The notes below the pieces were generated by a model. It searched no databases. It had not been told where the DNA came from and saw nothing but the letters and a program-made list of their open reading frames with translations. Below, piece by piece: positions 52,732 through 61,725 of a stretch of DNA of 64,000 nt. The stretch is from JAFGOG01 sp034429215 (GTDB lineage: Bacteria > Chloroflexota > Anaerolineae > JAAYZQ01): contig DAOUGI010000109.1 in assembly GCA_034429215.1 (NCBI GenBank), positions 4,660 to 68,659 of the forward strand. The letters run 5' to 3'. How positions within the stretch are numbered: position 1 is the first letter of the stretch; every line of letters starts with the position of its first letter. Both the position numbers and the translations under genes were made by a program.

Positions 52732-54003
52732 ATGGCAGAGGCAATGCTGACGCCGCTTGGAACGGTGATCGTGGTGGGTGGTGGGCCGGCCGGCCTGATG
52801 GCCGCCGGGCAGGCGGCCGCTGCCGGCGCACCGGCCGTGCTGTTGGAGCGGATGGGCCGCCTGGGCACCAAGCTGCGCCTGACCGGCAACGGGCGCTGCA
52901 ACCTTACCAACCTGGCCGATCTCGACGGCTTCTCGGCCCATTTCGGGAAGAACGGCCCTTTCCTGCGCAACGCCTTTGCCCGCTTTTTTGTGCTCGACCT
53001 GCTGGCCTTTTTTGAGGGTCTGGGCGTGTCCACGGCGGTCGAGGAGGGCGGACGGGTCTTTCCGGCCAGCAACGACGCTTGGGACGTGGCCGAGGCGCTG
53101 GCCGGTTTTGCCCGGCGGCAGGGCGTCGAGCTGCGGATGCACAACCGGGCTGCCCGGCTGCTGCTCGACGGGGATGCGGTGCGAGGGGTGGCCCTCGACG
53201 ACGGGCAGCAGATCGCCGCAGGAGCGGTGATCGTCGCCACCGGTGGGGCCTCTTATCCGCAGACCGGCTCGAGCGGCGACGGCTACCGACTGGCCGAGCA
53301 GGCCGGCCACCACCTGGCGCCGATCCGGCCGGCGCTGGTGCCGCTGCTGATTGCCGGGCCCGAGCCGAAGGCGATGATGGGCGTGGCGCTGCACGGCGTC
53401 GAGGCGCGCCTGCTGCTGGGCGGCGAGGAGCTGGCCCGCGGCCTGGGCGAAATGCTGTTCACCCATTACGGGGTGTCGGGGCCGCTGATCTTGACCCTGA
53501 GCGGACCGGCAGTGGACCGGATGGACCAGGGGCGGTTGGAGCTGTCGATTGACCTGCGGCCGGCGCTTCAGACGGAGCAGTTGGACGCCGAGCTGCGCGC
53601 CGAGCTGGGGCAGCATGGCCGGCGGACCTTCCGCAACCTGCTGAAGGCGCTGCTGCCGGCCAAGATGGTGGACGTCGTCGTGGCGCGGACCGGCATCCCG
53701 CCCGGCAAGCTGGCCCACCAAGTGACTGCCGCCGAGCGGGCACGGCTGCGGGCGCAGCTTCAGGATTTCCGCCTGACGGTGACCGGTCACCGTCCGCTGG
53801 TCGAGGCGATGGTCACCGCCGGCGGGGTCGATACCCGCGAGGTGGACCCGACCACGATGGCCTCGCGGCTGGTCAAAGGATTGTATTTCGCCGGCGAGTT
53901 GCTGGACGTGCAGGCTGACACCGGCGGTTTCAACCTCCAGGCCGCCTTTTCGACCGGCTATGTGGCCGGCCGGGCGGCGGCCGCGTTGCTCACGGGAGGA
54001 TAG
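52732..54003 (+). CDS. HI0933/BaiN-family FAD flavoprotein
   Basis: 423 residues. ATG 52732 follows TTGAGGCTGC. FAD-binding GxGxxG is VVGGGPAGLMAAGQAAAAG (about residues 14-32); TGNGRCNLTN (about 53-62) and GGASYPQTGSSGDGYRLAEQ are family signatures, and the C-terminal FAGELLDVQADTGGFNLQAAF closes the FAD site. Members are flavoproteins of mostly unknown substrate; BaiN acts in bile-acid dehydroxylation. It starts right after the SRP RNA terminator and precedes the beta-helix gene by eight bases. Confidence 0.9.
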   Translation: MAEAMLTPLGTVIVVGGGPAGLMAAGQAAAAGAPAVLLERMGRLGTKLRLTGNGRCNLTNLADLDGFSAHFGKNGPFLRNAFARFFVLDLLAFFEGLGVSTAVEEGGRVFPASNDAWDVAEALAGFARRQGVELRMHNRAARLLLDGDAVRGVALDDGQQIAAGAVIVATGGASYPQTGSSGDGYRLAEQAGHHLAPIRPALVPLLIAGPEPKAMMGVALHGVEARLLLGGEELARGLGEMLFTHYGVSGPLILTLSGPAVDRMDQGRLELSIDLRPALQTEQLDAELRAELGQHGRRTFRNLLKALLPAKMVDVVVARTGIPPGKLAHQVTAAERARLRAQLQDFRLTVTGHRPLVEAMVTAGGVDTREVDPTTMASRLVKGLYFAGELLDVQADTGGFNLQAAFSTGYVAGRAAAALLTGG

Positions 54004-54011
54004 GAGGGGGC

Positions 54012-55277
54012 ATGGCAAGGAAAACTGCCATAAAGCGCAGCGCTGCTTTGGTTATCCTGGCTGCGGCCCTGCTTGCCGTGGCCGGCGGCCCCACCCGGGC
54101 CGTCACCCTGCCTCGATCTTCAACTGTCGGCTTTTGCCCGCCGCTGCCACCACCCACCGGTCAGACCGTCACCGTCGACACCGAGGCCGAGCTGCGCGAT
54201 CAGGCCTACAACGCCGCTGCCGGGACGACGATATGGATCGCGCCCGGCGTCTATGACATGCAGAGCTATGTCCATGTGGTCAACGACGGCATCACCCTGC
54301 GCGGCCAGAGCGGCGACCGCGACGACGTGGCGCTCGACTTTGGGGGGATGGTGGGCGGACAGTTCGGCATCCTGGTCGATGCCGACGACGTGACCATCGC
54401 CGATCTGACCATCCGCAATGCCAGCGACCACGGCGTGTCGATCCAGGGCTGCGACCGCCCGGTGCTCTATAACCTGCACGTCGTGGATATCGGCGACCAG
54501 TTGATCAAGGTCAATCCGGCTGGCGATGGCAGTGAGGATGGCCTGCTGGCTTGCTCCCGCCTGGAGTATACCACGACCGCGCCAGACGAATACACCAACG
54601 GCATCAGCGCCCACGATGCCCACCGCTGGGTGGTCCGCGATAACCAGTGGTATCGCATCCGCACGCCGGGCGACGCAGCGGCGCCCACCATCCTGTTTTG
54701 GTCCGGCTCGACCGACACGGTCGTCGAGCGCAACCTGCTGGTGGACTGTTATCAGGGCATTGCCTTTGGCAACGCCAGCCACGGCCCCGGCGACCACAGC
54801 GGCGGCGTAGTGCGCAACAACATCATCTACGCCTCGCTGCCTCACGACACCGTGATCGAGATGGTTCACGCCGACGGCTGGCTGGTGGCTCATAATACGG
54901 CCCTGCTTCTCGATCCCGCCCCCGGTCTGTGGTGGGGCATGGAGGCCCGCTATGCCGACAGCCAGGGCACTTTTGCCTACAACCTGACCAACCTGGAGAT
55001 CTGGGCCGACCGCGATGGGGCGTCGGGCACGCTGACCGGCAACGTGACCGATGCCCAGGGGAGTTGGTTCGCCAATGCCGCCGCCGGCGACCTGCATCTG
55101 TCCCCTTTGGCGATGGCGGCCATCGACCAGGCAGCGACGCTGCCCCAGGTGCCCGACGATTACGACGCTGATGTCCGGCCCATCGGCCCTGCTCCTGACG
55201 TCGGCGCCGACGAGTACGGCATGCCCCCGGTTTATGACCATCGTCTTTACCTGCCGTTGGTGATCAAGGCCTGGTGA
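54012..55277 (+). CDS. Secreted right-handed beta-helix protein, C-terminal YLPLVIK tail
   Basis: 421 residues. ATG 54012 is preceded by GGATAGGAGGGGGC. A signal peptide (ALVILAAALLAVAGGPTRA) leads a parallel beta-helix: VTIADLTIRNASDHGVSIQG, RNLLVDCYQGIAFGNASHG, NNIIYASLPHDTVIEMVHADG. These are seen in pectate-lyase-like and surface proteins; catalytic residues cannot be assigned. Near the end, VRPIGPAPDVGADEYG resembles a choice-of-anchor segment. It ends RLYLPLVIKAW, the tail shared with three other secreted proteins here. Confidence 0.88.
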   Translation: MARKTAIKRSAALVILAAALLAVAGGPTRAVTLPRSSTVGFCPPLPPPTGQTVTVDTEAELRDQAYNAAAGTTIWIAPGVYDMQSYVHVVNDGITLRGQSGDRDDVALDFGGMVGGQFGILVDADDVTIADLTIRNASDHGVSIQGCDRPVLYNLHVVDIGDQLIKVNPAGDGSEDGLLACSRLEYTTTAPDEYTNGISAHDAHRWVVRDNQWYRIRTPGDAAAPTILFWSGSTDTVVERNLLVDCYQGIAFGNASHGPGDHSGGVVRNNIIYASLPHDTVIEMVHADGWLVAHNTALLLDPAPGLWWGMEARYADSQGTFAYNLTNLEIWADRDGASGTLTGNVTDAQGSWFANAAAGDLHLSPLAMAAIDQAATLPQVPDDYDADVRPIGPAPDVGADEYGMPPVYDHRLYLPLVIKAW

Positions 55278-55332
55278 GCCTCCTGTGTCGCACGTTGCCT
55301 GTGTCGCAGGCGCTCTGTTACGGGCAACCCGC

Positions 55333-55361
55333 TTGCCGCTCTGCGCCATTTCGTGTATAAT
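55333..55361 (+). promoter_or_regulatory. Sigma70 promoter for the YabE-like gene
   Basis: TTGCCG at 55333-55338, 17-nt spacer, TATAAT at 55356-55361. Confidence 0.75.
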
Positions 55362-55372
55362 TCGACCATACC

Positions 55373-55394
55373 GGCGACAGGGCGACCTGTCGCC
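55373..55394 (+). promoter_or_regulatory. 5'-leader hairpin with GCGA tetraloop
   Basis: GGCGACAGG (55373-55381) pairs perfectly with CCTGTCGCC (55386-55394) around GCGA, a stable GNRA-type loop. It begins just after the predicted transcription start of the YabE-like gene and may protect the mRNA end or bind a regulator. Confidence 0.6.
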
Positions 55395-55416
55395 AGGATG
55401 TCTGTCAGTTTGACAA

Positions 55417-56973
55417 ATGGCTTCTGAAGGCATAGCGGCAAAACTCACGTCTTGGACGGCGCCGGGCTGGCTGCGCGGCCTGGTCGCCGTGGTCCTGCTG
55501 GCCGGCGGGCTGGCCGGGCTGGGCCTGGGATTGGCGCGCACCGGCTCGGTCATTGTCGTCGAGATCGACGGCCAGCCGCACCCGGTGCGCAGCCACGCCA
55601 CAACGGTCGGCGACGTGCTGCGCCAGGCGGGCATCGAGCTGTATCCGGAGGATATTCTCACCCCTGGACTGGAGGCGCCCATTGTGGCCGGCCAGCCGAT
55701 CGCAATCCGCCGCGCCCGCCCGGTGACGCTCAGCGCCGACGGCGAGACGAGCCAGATCCGCACCCATGCGACGACCGTCGGCCAGTTTCTGAGTGAGGCC
55801 GGGATCCAGATCGGCTCCGGCGATGAGATCTGGTTCCGCATGCTGGCCGAGGGAGCCGATCCGGCGTGCAGCTTTGCGCCCGGCTCGGGGCAGGGATGCG
55901 GCCGGTTGGTGGAGGCCGATGCGCCGCTCTATGCCGAGCCGGCCCTCCAACCTGAGAAGAGCGACAACGATCCCCCTTTCATCACTTTGCGGCGCGCCAC
56001 GGCCATCACCCTGAGCGACCGCGGAGTGACCACCACCCTGTTCACCACCGCCGCCACGGTCGGCCAGGTGCTGGACGGCCAGGGCGTGAGCCTGTTCCTG
56101 GCCGACCAGGTCACCCCGTCGCTGCAAGCTCGCATCGAGCCGGGCACGGCGATCGCCATCCGCCGCTCGACGCCGGTGCAGATTGAGGTGGACGGCAACG
56201 TCATCCACACCCGGACGCTGGCCGGCGATGTTGCCAGCGTGCTCGGCCAGGAGGGGATCGCCCTGGTCGGCCGCGACACAGTTACGCCAGCCCTGGACGC
56301 TCCCATCCGGCCTTACCTGGCCATCGACGTCACCCGCGTCCGCGAGGAGCTGGCCGTCGAGTTTGAGCCGATCCCGTTCCAGACGGTCTGGGAGGCCGAT
56401 CCGGCGATGGAGATCGACACACGCCGGCTGGTGCAGGAAGGGCAGATCGGCCTGACCAAGCGCCGCTTCCGGATCGTCTATCACGACGGCCAGGAGGTAA
56501 GCCGCAGCTTGGAGGACGCTTGGTCGGAGCAGCCGCCGGTGACCAAGACCCTGGCTTACGGCACCAGGATCGTCGTTCGCACACTCGAGACCCCTGACGG
56601 CCCGATCGAATACTGGCGCAAGATACGGGTGTACACCACCTCGTACACCGCCGCTTCGGCAGGCAAACCCAAGACTCACCCCCGCTACGGCTATACCCGG
56701 CTGGGCTGGAAGGCGGTCAAGGGCGTGGTCGCCACCGACCCGACTGTCATCCCGCTGCGGACGCGCATGTACGTCCCCGGCTATGGCATTGGAACGGCCG
56801 CCGACACGGGCGGCGGCGTCAAGGGCAAGTTCGTCGACCTGTGCTTTGACGAGGGCAAGTACGAATCGTGGCATTGGTGGACCGATGTCTACCTGCTGAC
56901 ACCGGTGCCGCCCGCCAGCCAGATTCGCTGGATCCTGCCCGACTGGCCAAGATATCCTGACCGGCGGCGGTAG
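55417..56973 (+). CDS. YabE-like cell-wall protein: four DUF348 repeats, G5 and 3D domains
   Basis: 518 residues. An N-terminal membrane anchor (residues about 20-45) is followed by four DUF348 units, each with a T-V-G-x-x-L motif (ATTVGDVLRQAGI, ATTVGQFLSEAGI, AATVGQVLDGQGV, GDVASVLGQEGI). A G5 domain covers about 315-395. The 3D domain (about 405-490) keeps its three Asp: ATDPTVIPL, TAADTGGGVKG and FVDLCFD. The 3D fold is that of lytic transglycosylases (MltA, YabE, Rpf2), so it probably cleaves or remodels peptidoglycan outside the cell. It lies directly before rsmA, as yabE does near ksgA in Bacillus. Confidence 0.88.
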   Translation: MASEGIAAKLTSWTAPGWLRGLVAVVLLAGGLAGLGLGLARTGSVIVVEIDGQPHPVRSHATTVGDVLRQAGIELYPEDILTPGLEAPIVAGQPIAIRRARPVTLSADGETSQIRTHATTVGQFLSEAGIQIGSGDEIWFRMLAEGADPACSFAPGSGQGCGRLVEADAPLYAEPALQPEKSDNDPPFITLRRATAITLSDRGVTTTLFTTAATVGQVLDGQGVSLFLADQVTPSLQARIEPGTAIAIRRSTPVQIEVDGNVIHTRTLAGDVASVLGQEGIALVGRDTVTPALDAPIRPYLAIDVTRVREELAVEFEPIPFQTVWEADPAMEIDTRRLVQEGQIGLTKRRFRIVYHDGQEVSRSLEDAWSEQPPVTKTLAYGTRIVVRTLETPDGPIEYWRKIRVYTTSYTAASAGKPKTHPRYGYTRLGWKAVKGVVATDPTVIPLRTRMYVPGYGIGTAADTGGGVKGKFVDLCFDEGKYESWHWWTDVYLLTPVPPASQIRWILPDWPRYPDRRR

Positions 56974-56977
56974 TTCC

Positions 56978-57823
56978 GTGGAAAGCATTCCCGCGCTGCT
57001 GCGCGCCTACGACCTGCATCCCAAGAAGGGGCTCGGCCAGCACTTTTTGGCCGATCAAGTCGCCCTGGGCCGGATCGTCGCCGCCGCCGACCTGACCCCA
57101 GCCGATACGGTCCTGGAGATCGGCCCCGGCCTGGGCACGCTCACCGGCCTGCTGGCCGAGCAGGCCGGCCGCGTGGTGGCGGTGGAGCTAGACGACCGGC
57201 TGGCGGCCGTCCTGGCCGAGCGGCTGTCCGGCCAGGACAATGTCGAGATTCGCCCCGGCAACATCCTCCGAATTTCCGACTTTGCCTCGCTGGTAGGGCC
57301 GAGTTACAAGGTGGTGGCTAACCTGCCCTATTACATCACCTCGGCGGTGCTGCGCCACTTGCTGGAACGCCGGGACCCACCCCGCCTGCTGGTGGTCACC
57401 GTCCAGCGCGAGGTGGCCGAGCGGATCGTCGCCGCGCCGCCTGACATGAGCCTGCTGGCCGTCAGCGTCCAGTTCTACGGCCGGCCCCGCCTCGTCGCGC
57501 GCATCCCGGCCGGCGCGTTCTATCCGCCGCCCAAGGTCGATTCGGCGGTGGTGCGGATCGACGTGCTCGACGAACCGGCCGTGTCGCTCGCAGAGGGTGT
57601 GAGCGTGGCTGATTACTTTCGCGTGGTCCGGGCAGGCTTTGGCCACAAGCGCAAGACGCTGCGCAATGCCCTCAGCGCCGGGCTGGGGCTGGCCCCCGCG
57701 ACCGTCGAACAGGCCCTGGTGCAGGCCGGCATCGACCCCCGCCGCCGGGCCGAGACCCTCACGCTGCAGGAGTGGGCCGAGCTGAGCAAGCCGGTCCACT
57801 TGCTGGAATCTGCCCGAGGATAG
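56978..57823 (+). CDS. rsmA: 16S rRNA (adenine1518/1519-N6) dimethyltransferase
   Basis: 281 residues from GTG 56978, five bases after the YabE-like stop. It dimethylates two adenines at the 3' end of 16S rRNA during ribosome assembly. PKKGLGQHFL opens the family pattern, the SAM site is VLEIGPGLGTLTGLL, motif IV is ANLPYYIT, and SVQFYGRPRLVARIPAGAFYPPPKVDSAVV is typical (about residues 160-195). Full length. Confidence 0.95.
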   Translation: MESIPALLRAYDLHPKKGLGQHFLADQVALGRIVAAADLTPADTVLEIGPGLGTLTGLLAEQAGRVVAVELDDRLAAVLAERLSGQDNVEIRPGNILRISDFASLVGPSYKVVANLPYYITSAVLRHLLERRDPPRLLVVTVQREVAERIVAAPPDMSLLAVSVQFYGRPRLVARIPAGAFYPPPKVDSAVVRIDVLDEPAVSLAEGVSVADYFRVVRAGFGHKRKTLRNALSAGLGLAPATVEQALVQAGIDPRRRAETLTLQEWAELSKPVHLLESARG

Positions 57824-58036
57824 TTTTCCCCTGCTGCGCTACGCGCTGTCCCCTGAAGGGGATCTCCGTAAGATATGCGGCACAGGGGATTTGCGTCACT
57901 ATACAGCGGTCACCCCAGTCCTCTCCCCTTCGAAAATGGACTCACTTGGAGGGCGCACAGCCGTGCGCCCCTACATTTCCATTCATCGTGGCGCCCGAAA
58001 GGGTATGGAGACTCACTTGGGGAGAGGAAGTTTGTT
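57824..58036. repeat. Intergenic patchwork of dispersed-repeat relics
   Basis: No gene. It contains CCCCTGAAGGGG, GTCACCCCAGTCCTCTCCCC, and the palindromic GGGCGCACAGCCGTGCGCCC with CTAC (57953-57977). ACTCACTTGG occurs twice (about 57938 and 58011). These are the same families found inside coding regions at 766, 15855, 21739 and 43328. Confidence 0.55.
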
Positions 58037-59743
58037 CTATTGTTGAGGTTGGCTTGCCTTTTGCCAGCGGGCGACGGGCGGCACCTCGGTGGCCTCGCAT
58101 TCGGTGCGGATGTCCACGAAGGTCGGGCGGCCGCTCGACAGCGCCCGGCGCAGGGCCGGCTCCACGTCGTGAGGATCGTCCACCTGCACGCCGTCCAGCC
58201 CAAAGCCGCGGGCGACGGCGACATAGTCGGTGTCTGCTCCGAAATCCACGCCAAACTCGCGCCCGTCGTGGAACAAGGCCTGGAGGGCCTTGATCCAGCC
58301 GAAACAGGCGTTGTTGAACTGGACAATGGTCACCGGCAGCCCCAGCCGGGATATCGTCTCCAGCTCGCCGGCCACCATGCCAAAGCTGCCGTCGCCGATC
58401 AGGCCGACCACGGTCACCTGGGGCCGGGCCAGCTTGGCGCCGACCACCCCCGGCAGGGCGTAGCCCAGCCCGCCATAGCCGCGGGGGATGATCACCTGCC
58501 GGCCGGCGGCCGAGCGCAGATAGGCGGCGGTGTAGGGCGTCGGCGTGCCGGCGTCGGCGACGACGATCGCGTCGGCCGGCAACAGCCGGGCCAGGGTGTG
58601 GATCACCCGCTGGGGCTTGATGGGCGTTGTGGCCGCCGCCGCTTTGGCTTCCAGGTCGGCCCAGAAGGCGGCTACGGCAGCGGCCCGGTCGAGCAGTGGG
58701 TTGGGCCGGGGCCGGGCGCCGCGGCGCTTGACCGCCGCCAGCAGGTCGGCCAGGCCCAGCCGGGCATCGCCCACCAGACCCACGGCGGTGTCATAGTTGC
58801 GGCCGATCTCGGCCGGGTCGACGTCCAGGTGCAGGATCGTCTGAGTCGTGGTGCGGGGCGGCAACTGCCAATTCTCGGTGGTCACCGAGTCGGTTTTGCA
58901 GCCGACGTACAGGATCAGGTCAGCCTCGGCCAGGAGGGCGTTGGCGTAGGGCCGGCCGCCGTTGTCGCCGACGACGCCCAGGCTGAGGGGGTGATCCTCG
59001 GCGATGGCCCCCTTGCCGCAGATCGAGGTGCCCACCGCCATGCCCACCGCTTCGGCCAGGGCGGTCAGCTCGGCCCACGCCCCAGAGGTGACGACGCCGC
59101 CGCCGGCGACGCAGATGGGACGCGCGGCCTGGAGCAACAGCTCGGCCGCGCGGTCGACCGCCTCGGGATCGGGCCGGGTGCGGTAGGCGGGGTAGGTCCG
59201 GCAGGCCGGCTCGGCGTGAAGCCGGCCGGCGTTGACCTTTTCAGCCAGCACGTCCGACGGCAGCGTGATCTGTACCGCCCCCGGCCGGCCGCCGGTGGCC
59301 AGGCGAAACGCCTGGCGCACGGCATCGGGCACCTGGTCGGCCCGCTCTACCAGGGTGCGCCACTTGGTGATCGGGGCAAACAGGGCCGGCTGATCGAGCG
59401 CGGTGAGGACGTTGCGGTCCCTGGCGCTCACAGGGGTATCGGAGGTGAGGGCGATGACCGGGATGGAGGAGGCGTGGGCTTCGGCCAGGCCGGCGGCCAG
59501 GTAGGTGGCTCCCGCCCCGCTGGGCGCTTCGGTGACGCCGGGCCGGAAGCTGACCCGGGCATAGACGTCGGCCATGTAGGCGGCCGAGCGCTCGTCGCGG
59601 GCCAGGACGTGGCCGATTTCGCCTTGGGCCTGATACAGCGCGTCGTACAGGGCCAGGCTGGTGTCGCCCGGCACGCCAAAGACGTAGCGCACCCCATAGG
59701 CCTTGAGCATCTCTACAACAAGCTGTCCACCGCTAAGCTGCAT
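58037..59743 (-). CDS. Thiamine-diphosphate-dependent enzyme, acetolactate synthase-like
   Basis: 568 residues. ATG 59743 follows AAAGGAGGGTCGCC. All three domains are present: N-terminal Pyr domain (YGVRYVFGVPGDTSLALYDA, with the catalytic-type Glu in RDERSAAYMADVYARV), a central domain, and the C-terminal PP domain with the metal-TPP motif GDGSFGMVAGELETISRLGL and QFNN. It belongs with acetolactate synthase, glyoxylate carboligase and benzoylformate decarboxylase relatives; no IlvN regulatory subunit is nearby, so the substrate is open. Antisense open frames here are shadows. Confidence 0.87.
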   Translation of the reverse strand: MQLSGGQLVVEMLKAYGVRYVFGVPGDTSLALYDALYQAQGEIGHVLARDERSAAYMADVYARVSFRPGVTEAPSGAGATYLAAGLAEAHASSIPVIALTSDTPVSARDRNVLTALDQPALFAPITKWRTLVERADQVPDAVRQAFRLATGGRPGAVQITLPSDVLAEKVNAGRLHAEPACRTYPAYRTRPDPEAVDRAAELLLQAARPICVAGGGVVTSGAWAELTALAEAVGMAVGTSICGKGAIAEDHPLSLGVVGDNGGRPYANALLAEADLILYVGCKTDSVTTENWQLPPRTTTQTILHLDVDPAEIGRNYDTAVGLVGDARLGLADLLAAVKRRGARPRPNPLLDRAAAVAAFWADLEAKAAAATTPIKPQRVIHTLARLLPADAIVVADAGTPTPYTAAYLRSAAGRQVIIPRGYGGLGYALPGVVGAKLARPQVTVVGLIGDGSFGMVAGELETISRLGLPVTIVQFNNACFGWIKALQALFHDGREFGVDFGADTDYVAVARGFGLDGVQVDDPHDVEPALRRALSSGRPTFVDIRTECEATEVPPVARWQKASQPQQ

Positions 59744-59764
59744 GGCGACCCTCCTTTGGAGACG

Positions 59765-59794
59765 ATTTTACCACAATGTACACAAAGGCAACAA
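59765..59794 (-). promoter_or_regulatory. Candidate promoter for the TPP enzyme
   Basis: On the minus strand, TTGTTG (59794-59789), 18-nt spacer, TAAAAT (59770-59765), about 21 nt upstream of the ATG at 59743. Confidence 0.45.
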
Positions 59795-59825
59795 AGGTTA
59801 TGGTGACTAGTTTTGGGCTGGTTCA

Positions 59826-59881
59826 CGTAGGGGCGCACGGCCGTTCCACTCCCCTTGGGTCGGGGACCTTGCGCCCCTACG
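59826..59881. repeat. GTAGGGGCGCACGGCCG ... GCGCCCCTAC palindromic repeat
   Basis: GTAGGGGCGCA at the left pairs with TGCGCCCCTAC at the right around a 34-nt interior that is itself partly repeat. It is the most complete copy of the GCCCCTAC family in the window. It lies between the TPP enzyme and MFS genes, where no gene is visible. Confidence 0.7.
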
Positions 59882-59926
59882 GTTGTGGTGGTTCGCGGCG
59901 CCGGGCCCCTGGTGGGCGTGGGCGCT

Positions 59927-61177
59927 CTATGTTGCTCCACTTTCGGGTTCGGGGATGGCCGGGGAGCGGCCCTGTTCGATGTTGATGATGTCTGGGACGA
60001 ACAGGAGGACGACGGCCACGGCGGAGGTGAGGACGCCGCCGATGATGTACCACACTTGCAGGCCCAGGGCATCGCTGACCGGGCCGGCCAGGGCCAGGCC
60101 CACCGGCGAGCTAAGGGTCAGCAGGCTGAATATCAGGCTAAAGACACGGCCCTGGATATCGGGGGCGACGTTGGTCTGGAGGATGGCCACGAAGGTGCCG
60201 TCGATCAGTGGCATCAACAGGCCGACGGCAAAGGCGGCCGCCACCGCCAGCCAAAATGTGGTTGATGGAGTGAAGCCGATGACTATGAAGCTCAGGCCAG
60301 AGACGATCAGCGGAAACAGCATGGTATACACCCGCCGTCGAAAGCCGCCCCACACGCTCAATGCCAGCCCGCCGAGGACGACGCCGACGCCCAGCATTGT
60401 TTCCAACAGGCTGAGGTCCACCGCATCGCCACGGAAATGGTCACTGACGAGCAGGGGAAACAGGGAAAAGGCCGGGGTGACGGCGAGCTTGAAGATCAAT
60501 GCCGCTCCGATCGCGATCGTCATGCCCCGCCAGCCGAGGAGGTAACGCAGGCCATCGCGCATGTCGGCCCAGATCGACGGTTTGGCCCCGCCGGCTTCCC
60601 GGCGCTCGGGCTGGGGGATCGACACGAACAGGAGCGGGCTGATGGCCGCCATGGCGGTGAACACGTCGACGAGCATGATGCCGTGGAAGGGCAGCCACTC
60701 CATGGCCAGGGCCCCCAGCGGTGGGCCAAAGATGCTGAGCACGCCGTAGAGCGTCTGGTTGAGGCCCGCCACGCGGGTCAGGTGCTCGCGGGGGACCATC
60801 AGGGAGGTGGAAGCGGTCATGGCCGGAAAGTGAAAGCTGCCGCCTATCGAGCGGATGAGCATGATGACATAAACATGCCAGACCTGGACGGCGTCGATCC
60901 AGAACAGGTAGGCCAGCCCCAGCGAGGCCAGGGCGATCAGGCCGTCGGCGGCGATCATGACGATGCGCCGGTTCCAGCGGTCAACATAGGCGCCGGCAAT
61001 CGGTGACAGGAGGATCTCGGGCAGGAGGCCGATCAGCGTGGCCATGGCCAGCACGGTGGCCGAATTGGTCAGTTTGGTCAGCCACCACACCAGGGCGAAT
61101 TGGACCACCCGGCTGCCCAGCAGGGAAAACGCCTGGCCGGTCCAGATTGAAAAGAACTTGAGCTTCCAGTTGGCCAC
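59927..61177 (-). CDS. MFS transporter (MFS_3-like)
   Basis: 416 residues, about twelve membrane segments. FFSIWTGQAFSLLGSRVVQFALVWWL, AGAYVDRWNRRIVMIAAD, FPAMTASTSLMVPREHLTRVAGLNQ and VAPDIQGRVFSLIFS match the MFS_3 exporters, as does the paralogue at 34069-35433. Substrate unknown. Preceded on the same strand by the DinB-like gene 30 bp upstream. Confidence 0.88.
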   Translation of the reverse strand: MANWKLKFFSIWTGQAFSLLGSRVVQFALVWWLTKLTNSATVLAMATLIGLLPEILLSPIAGAYVDRWNRRIVMIAADGLIALASLGLAYLFWIDAVQVWHVYVIMLIRSIGGSFHFPAMTASTSLMVPREHLTRVAGLNQTLYGVLSIFGPPLGALAMEWLPFHGIMLVDVFTAMAAISPLLFVSIPQPERREAGGAKPSIWADMRDGLRYLLGWRGMTIAIGAALIFKLAVTPAFSLFPLLVSDHFRGDAVDLSLLETMLGVGVVLGGLALSVWGGFRRRVYTMLFPLIVSGLSFIVIGFTPSTTFWLAVAAAFAVGLLMPLIDGTFVAILQTNVAPDIQGRVFSLIFSLLTLSSPVGLALAGPVSDALGLQVWYIIGGVLTSAVAVVLLFVPDIINIEQGRSPAIPEPESGAT

Positions 61178-61207
61178 GGTTGGGAAGGCCGTCGTGAGGC
61201 GGCGGTG

Positions 61208-61717
61208 TTACCAGTCGCCGGCGTACTGCGTATCGCGCGGCGCTACCTCGGCCTGGAGCAGCGCCCAGCGCAGCTCGACAAGCTGGCGGATGTGCAGCAG
61301 GTCGTGGGCTACCCAGGCGGCGAACAGGTCGGCGGCGGTGATCGGCCCCCACGGCGCCTGGTAGGTCGTCTCCCAGTCGGGCGAGCCCAGCCCCCGCAGC
61401 CAGGCGAGCGACGCCTCTCGGGACGACAAAAAGCCGTCCAGCGACTCGGCCAGGTCGCGCTCGTTGTAGCGGTGCTCGGTCACCCATCCCTCAGGGTTGT
61501 TGCGCGGCCAGCGCTCGCCCGGACGGTGGAGGGTATAGTCGATCCGGACGCGAAAATCCTTGCACTCTTCGTCCCACAGGTGGCCCAACACCTCGAGTAT
61601 CGACCAGGATTCCGGGTTGGGCTTGCTGCGGGCCTGCTCGGCGGTGATGCCCGCCACCAGGCTGTGGATGGTGGCCGCATGCTGAGCCATGCGGGCGGCG
61701 AAATGCTCTATTTCCAC
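61208..61717 (-). CDS. DinB-family protein
   Basis: 169 residues from GTG 61717, chosen for its AGGAGGTAAG ribosome site; a longer frame to 61828 runs into the upstream gene. DinB pattern: SWSILEVLGHLWDEE (about residue 38) and WVAHDLLHIRQLVELR (about residue 140), with His residues that usually bind a metal. Function unknown; could be a thiol transferase. Nine bases downstream of the hydrolase-cytochrome gene, so probably cotranscribed with it. Confidence 0.85.
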   Translation of the reverse strand: MEIEHFAARMAQHAATIHSLVAGITAEQARSKPNPESWSILEVLGHLWDEECKDFRVRIDYTLHRPGERWPRNNPEGWVTEHRYNERDLAESLDGFLSSREASLAWLRGLGSPDWETTYQAPWGPITAADLFAAWVAHDLLHIRQLVELRWALLQAEVAPRDTQYAGDW

Positions 61718-61725
61718 CTTACCTC

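Noticed and set aside
54120..55841. 573-residue minus-strand frame across the beta-helix and YabE-like genes
   Set aside because: It covers two convincing plus-strand genes and the promoter between them, and has no recognisable domain.
57875..59806. 643-residue plus-strand open frame opposite the TPP enzyme
   Set aside because: It lies antisense to a gene with clear motifs and reads as Gly/Ala/Arg/Asp-rich sequence without any family; high GC suppresses stops on the opposite strand.
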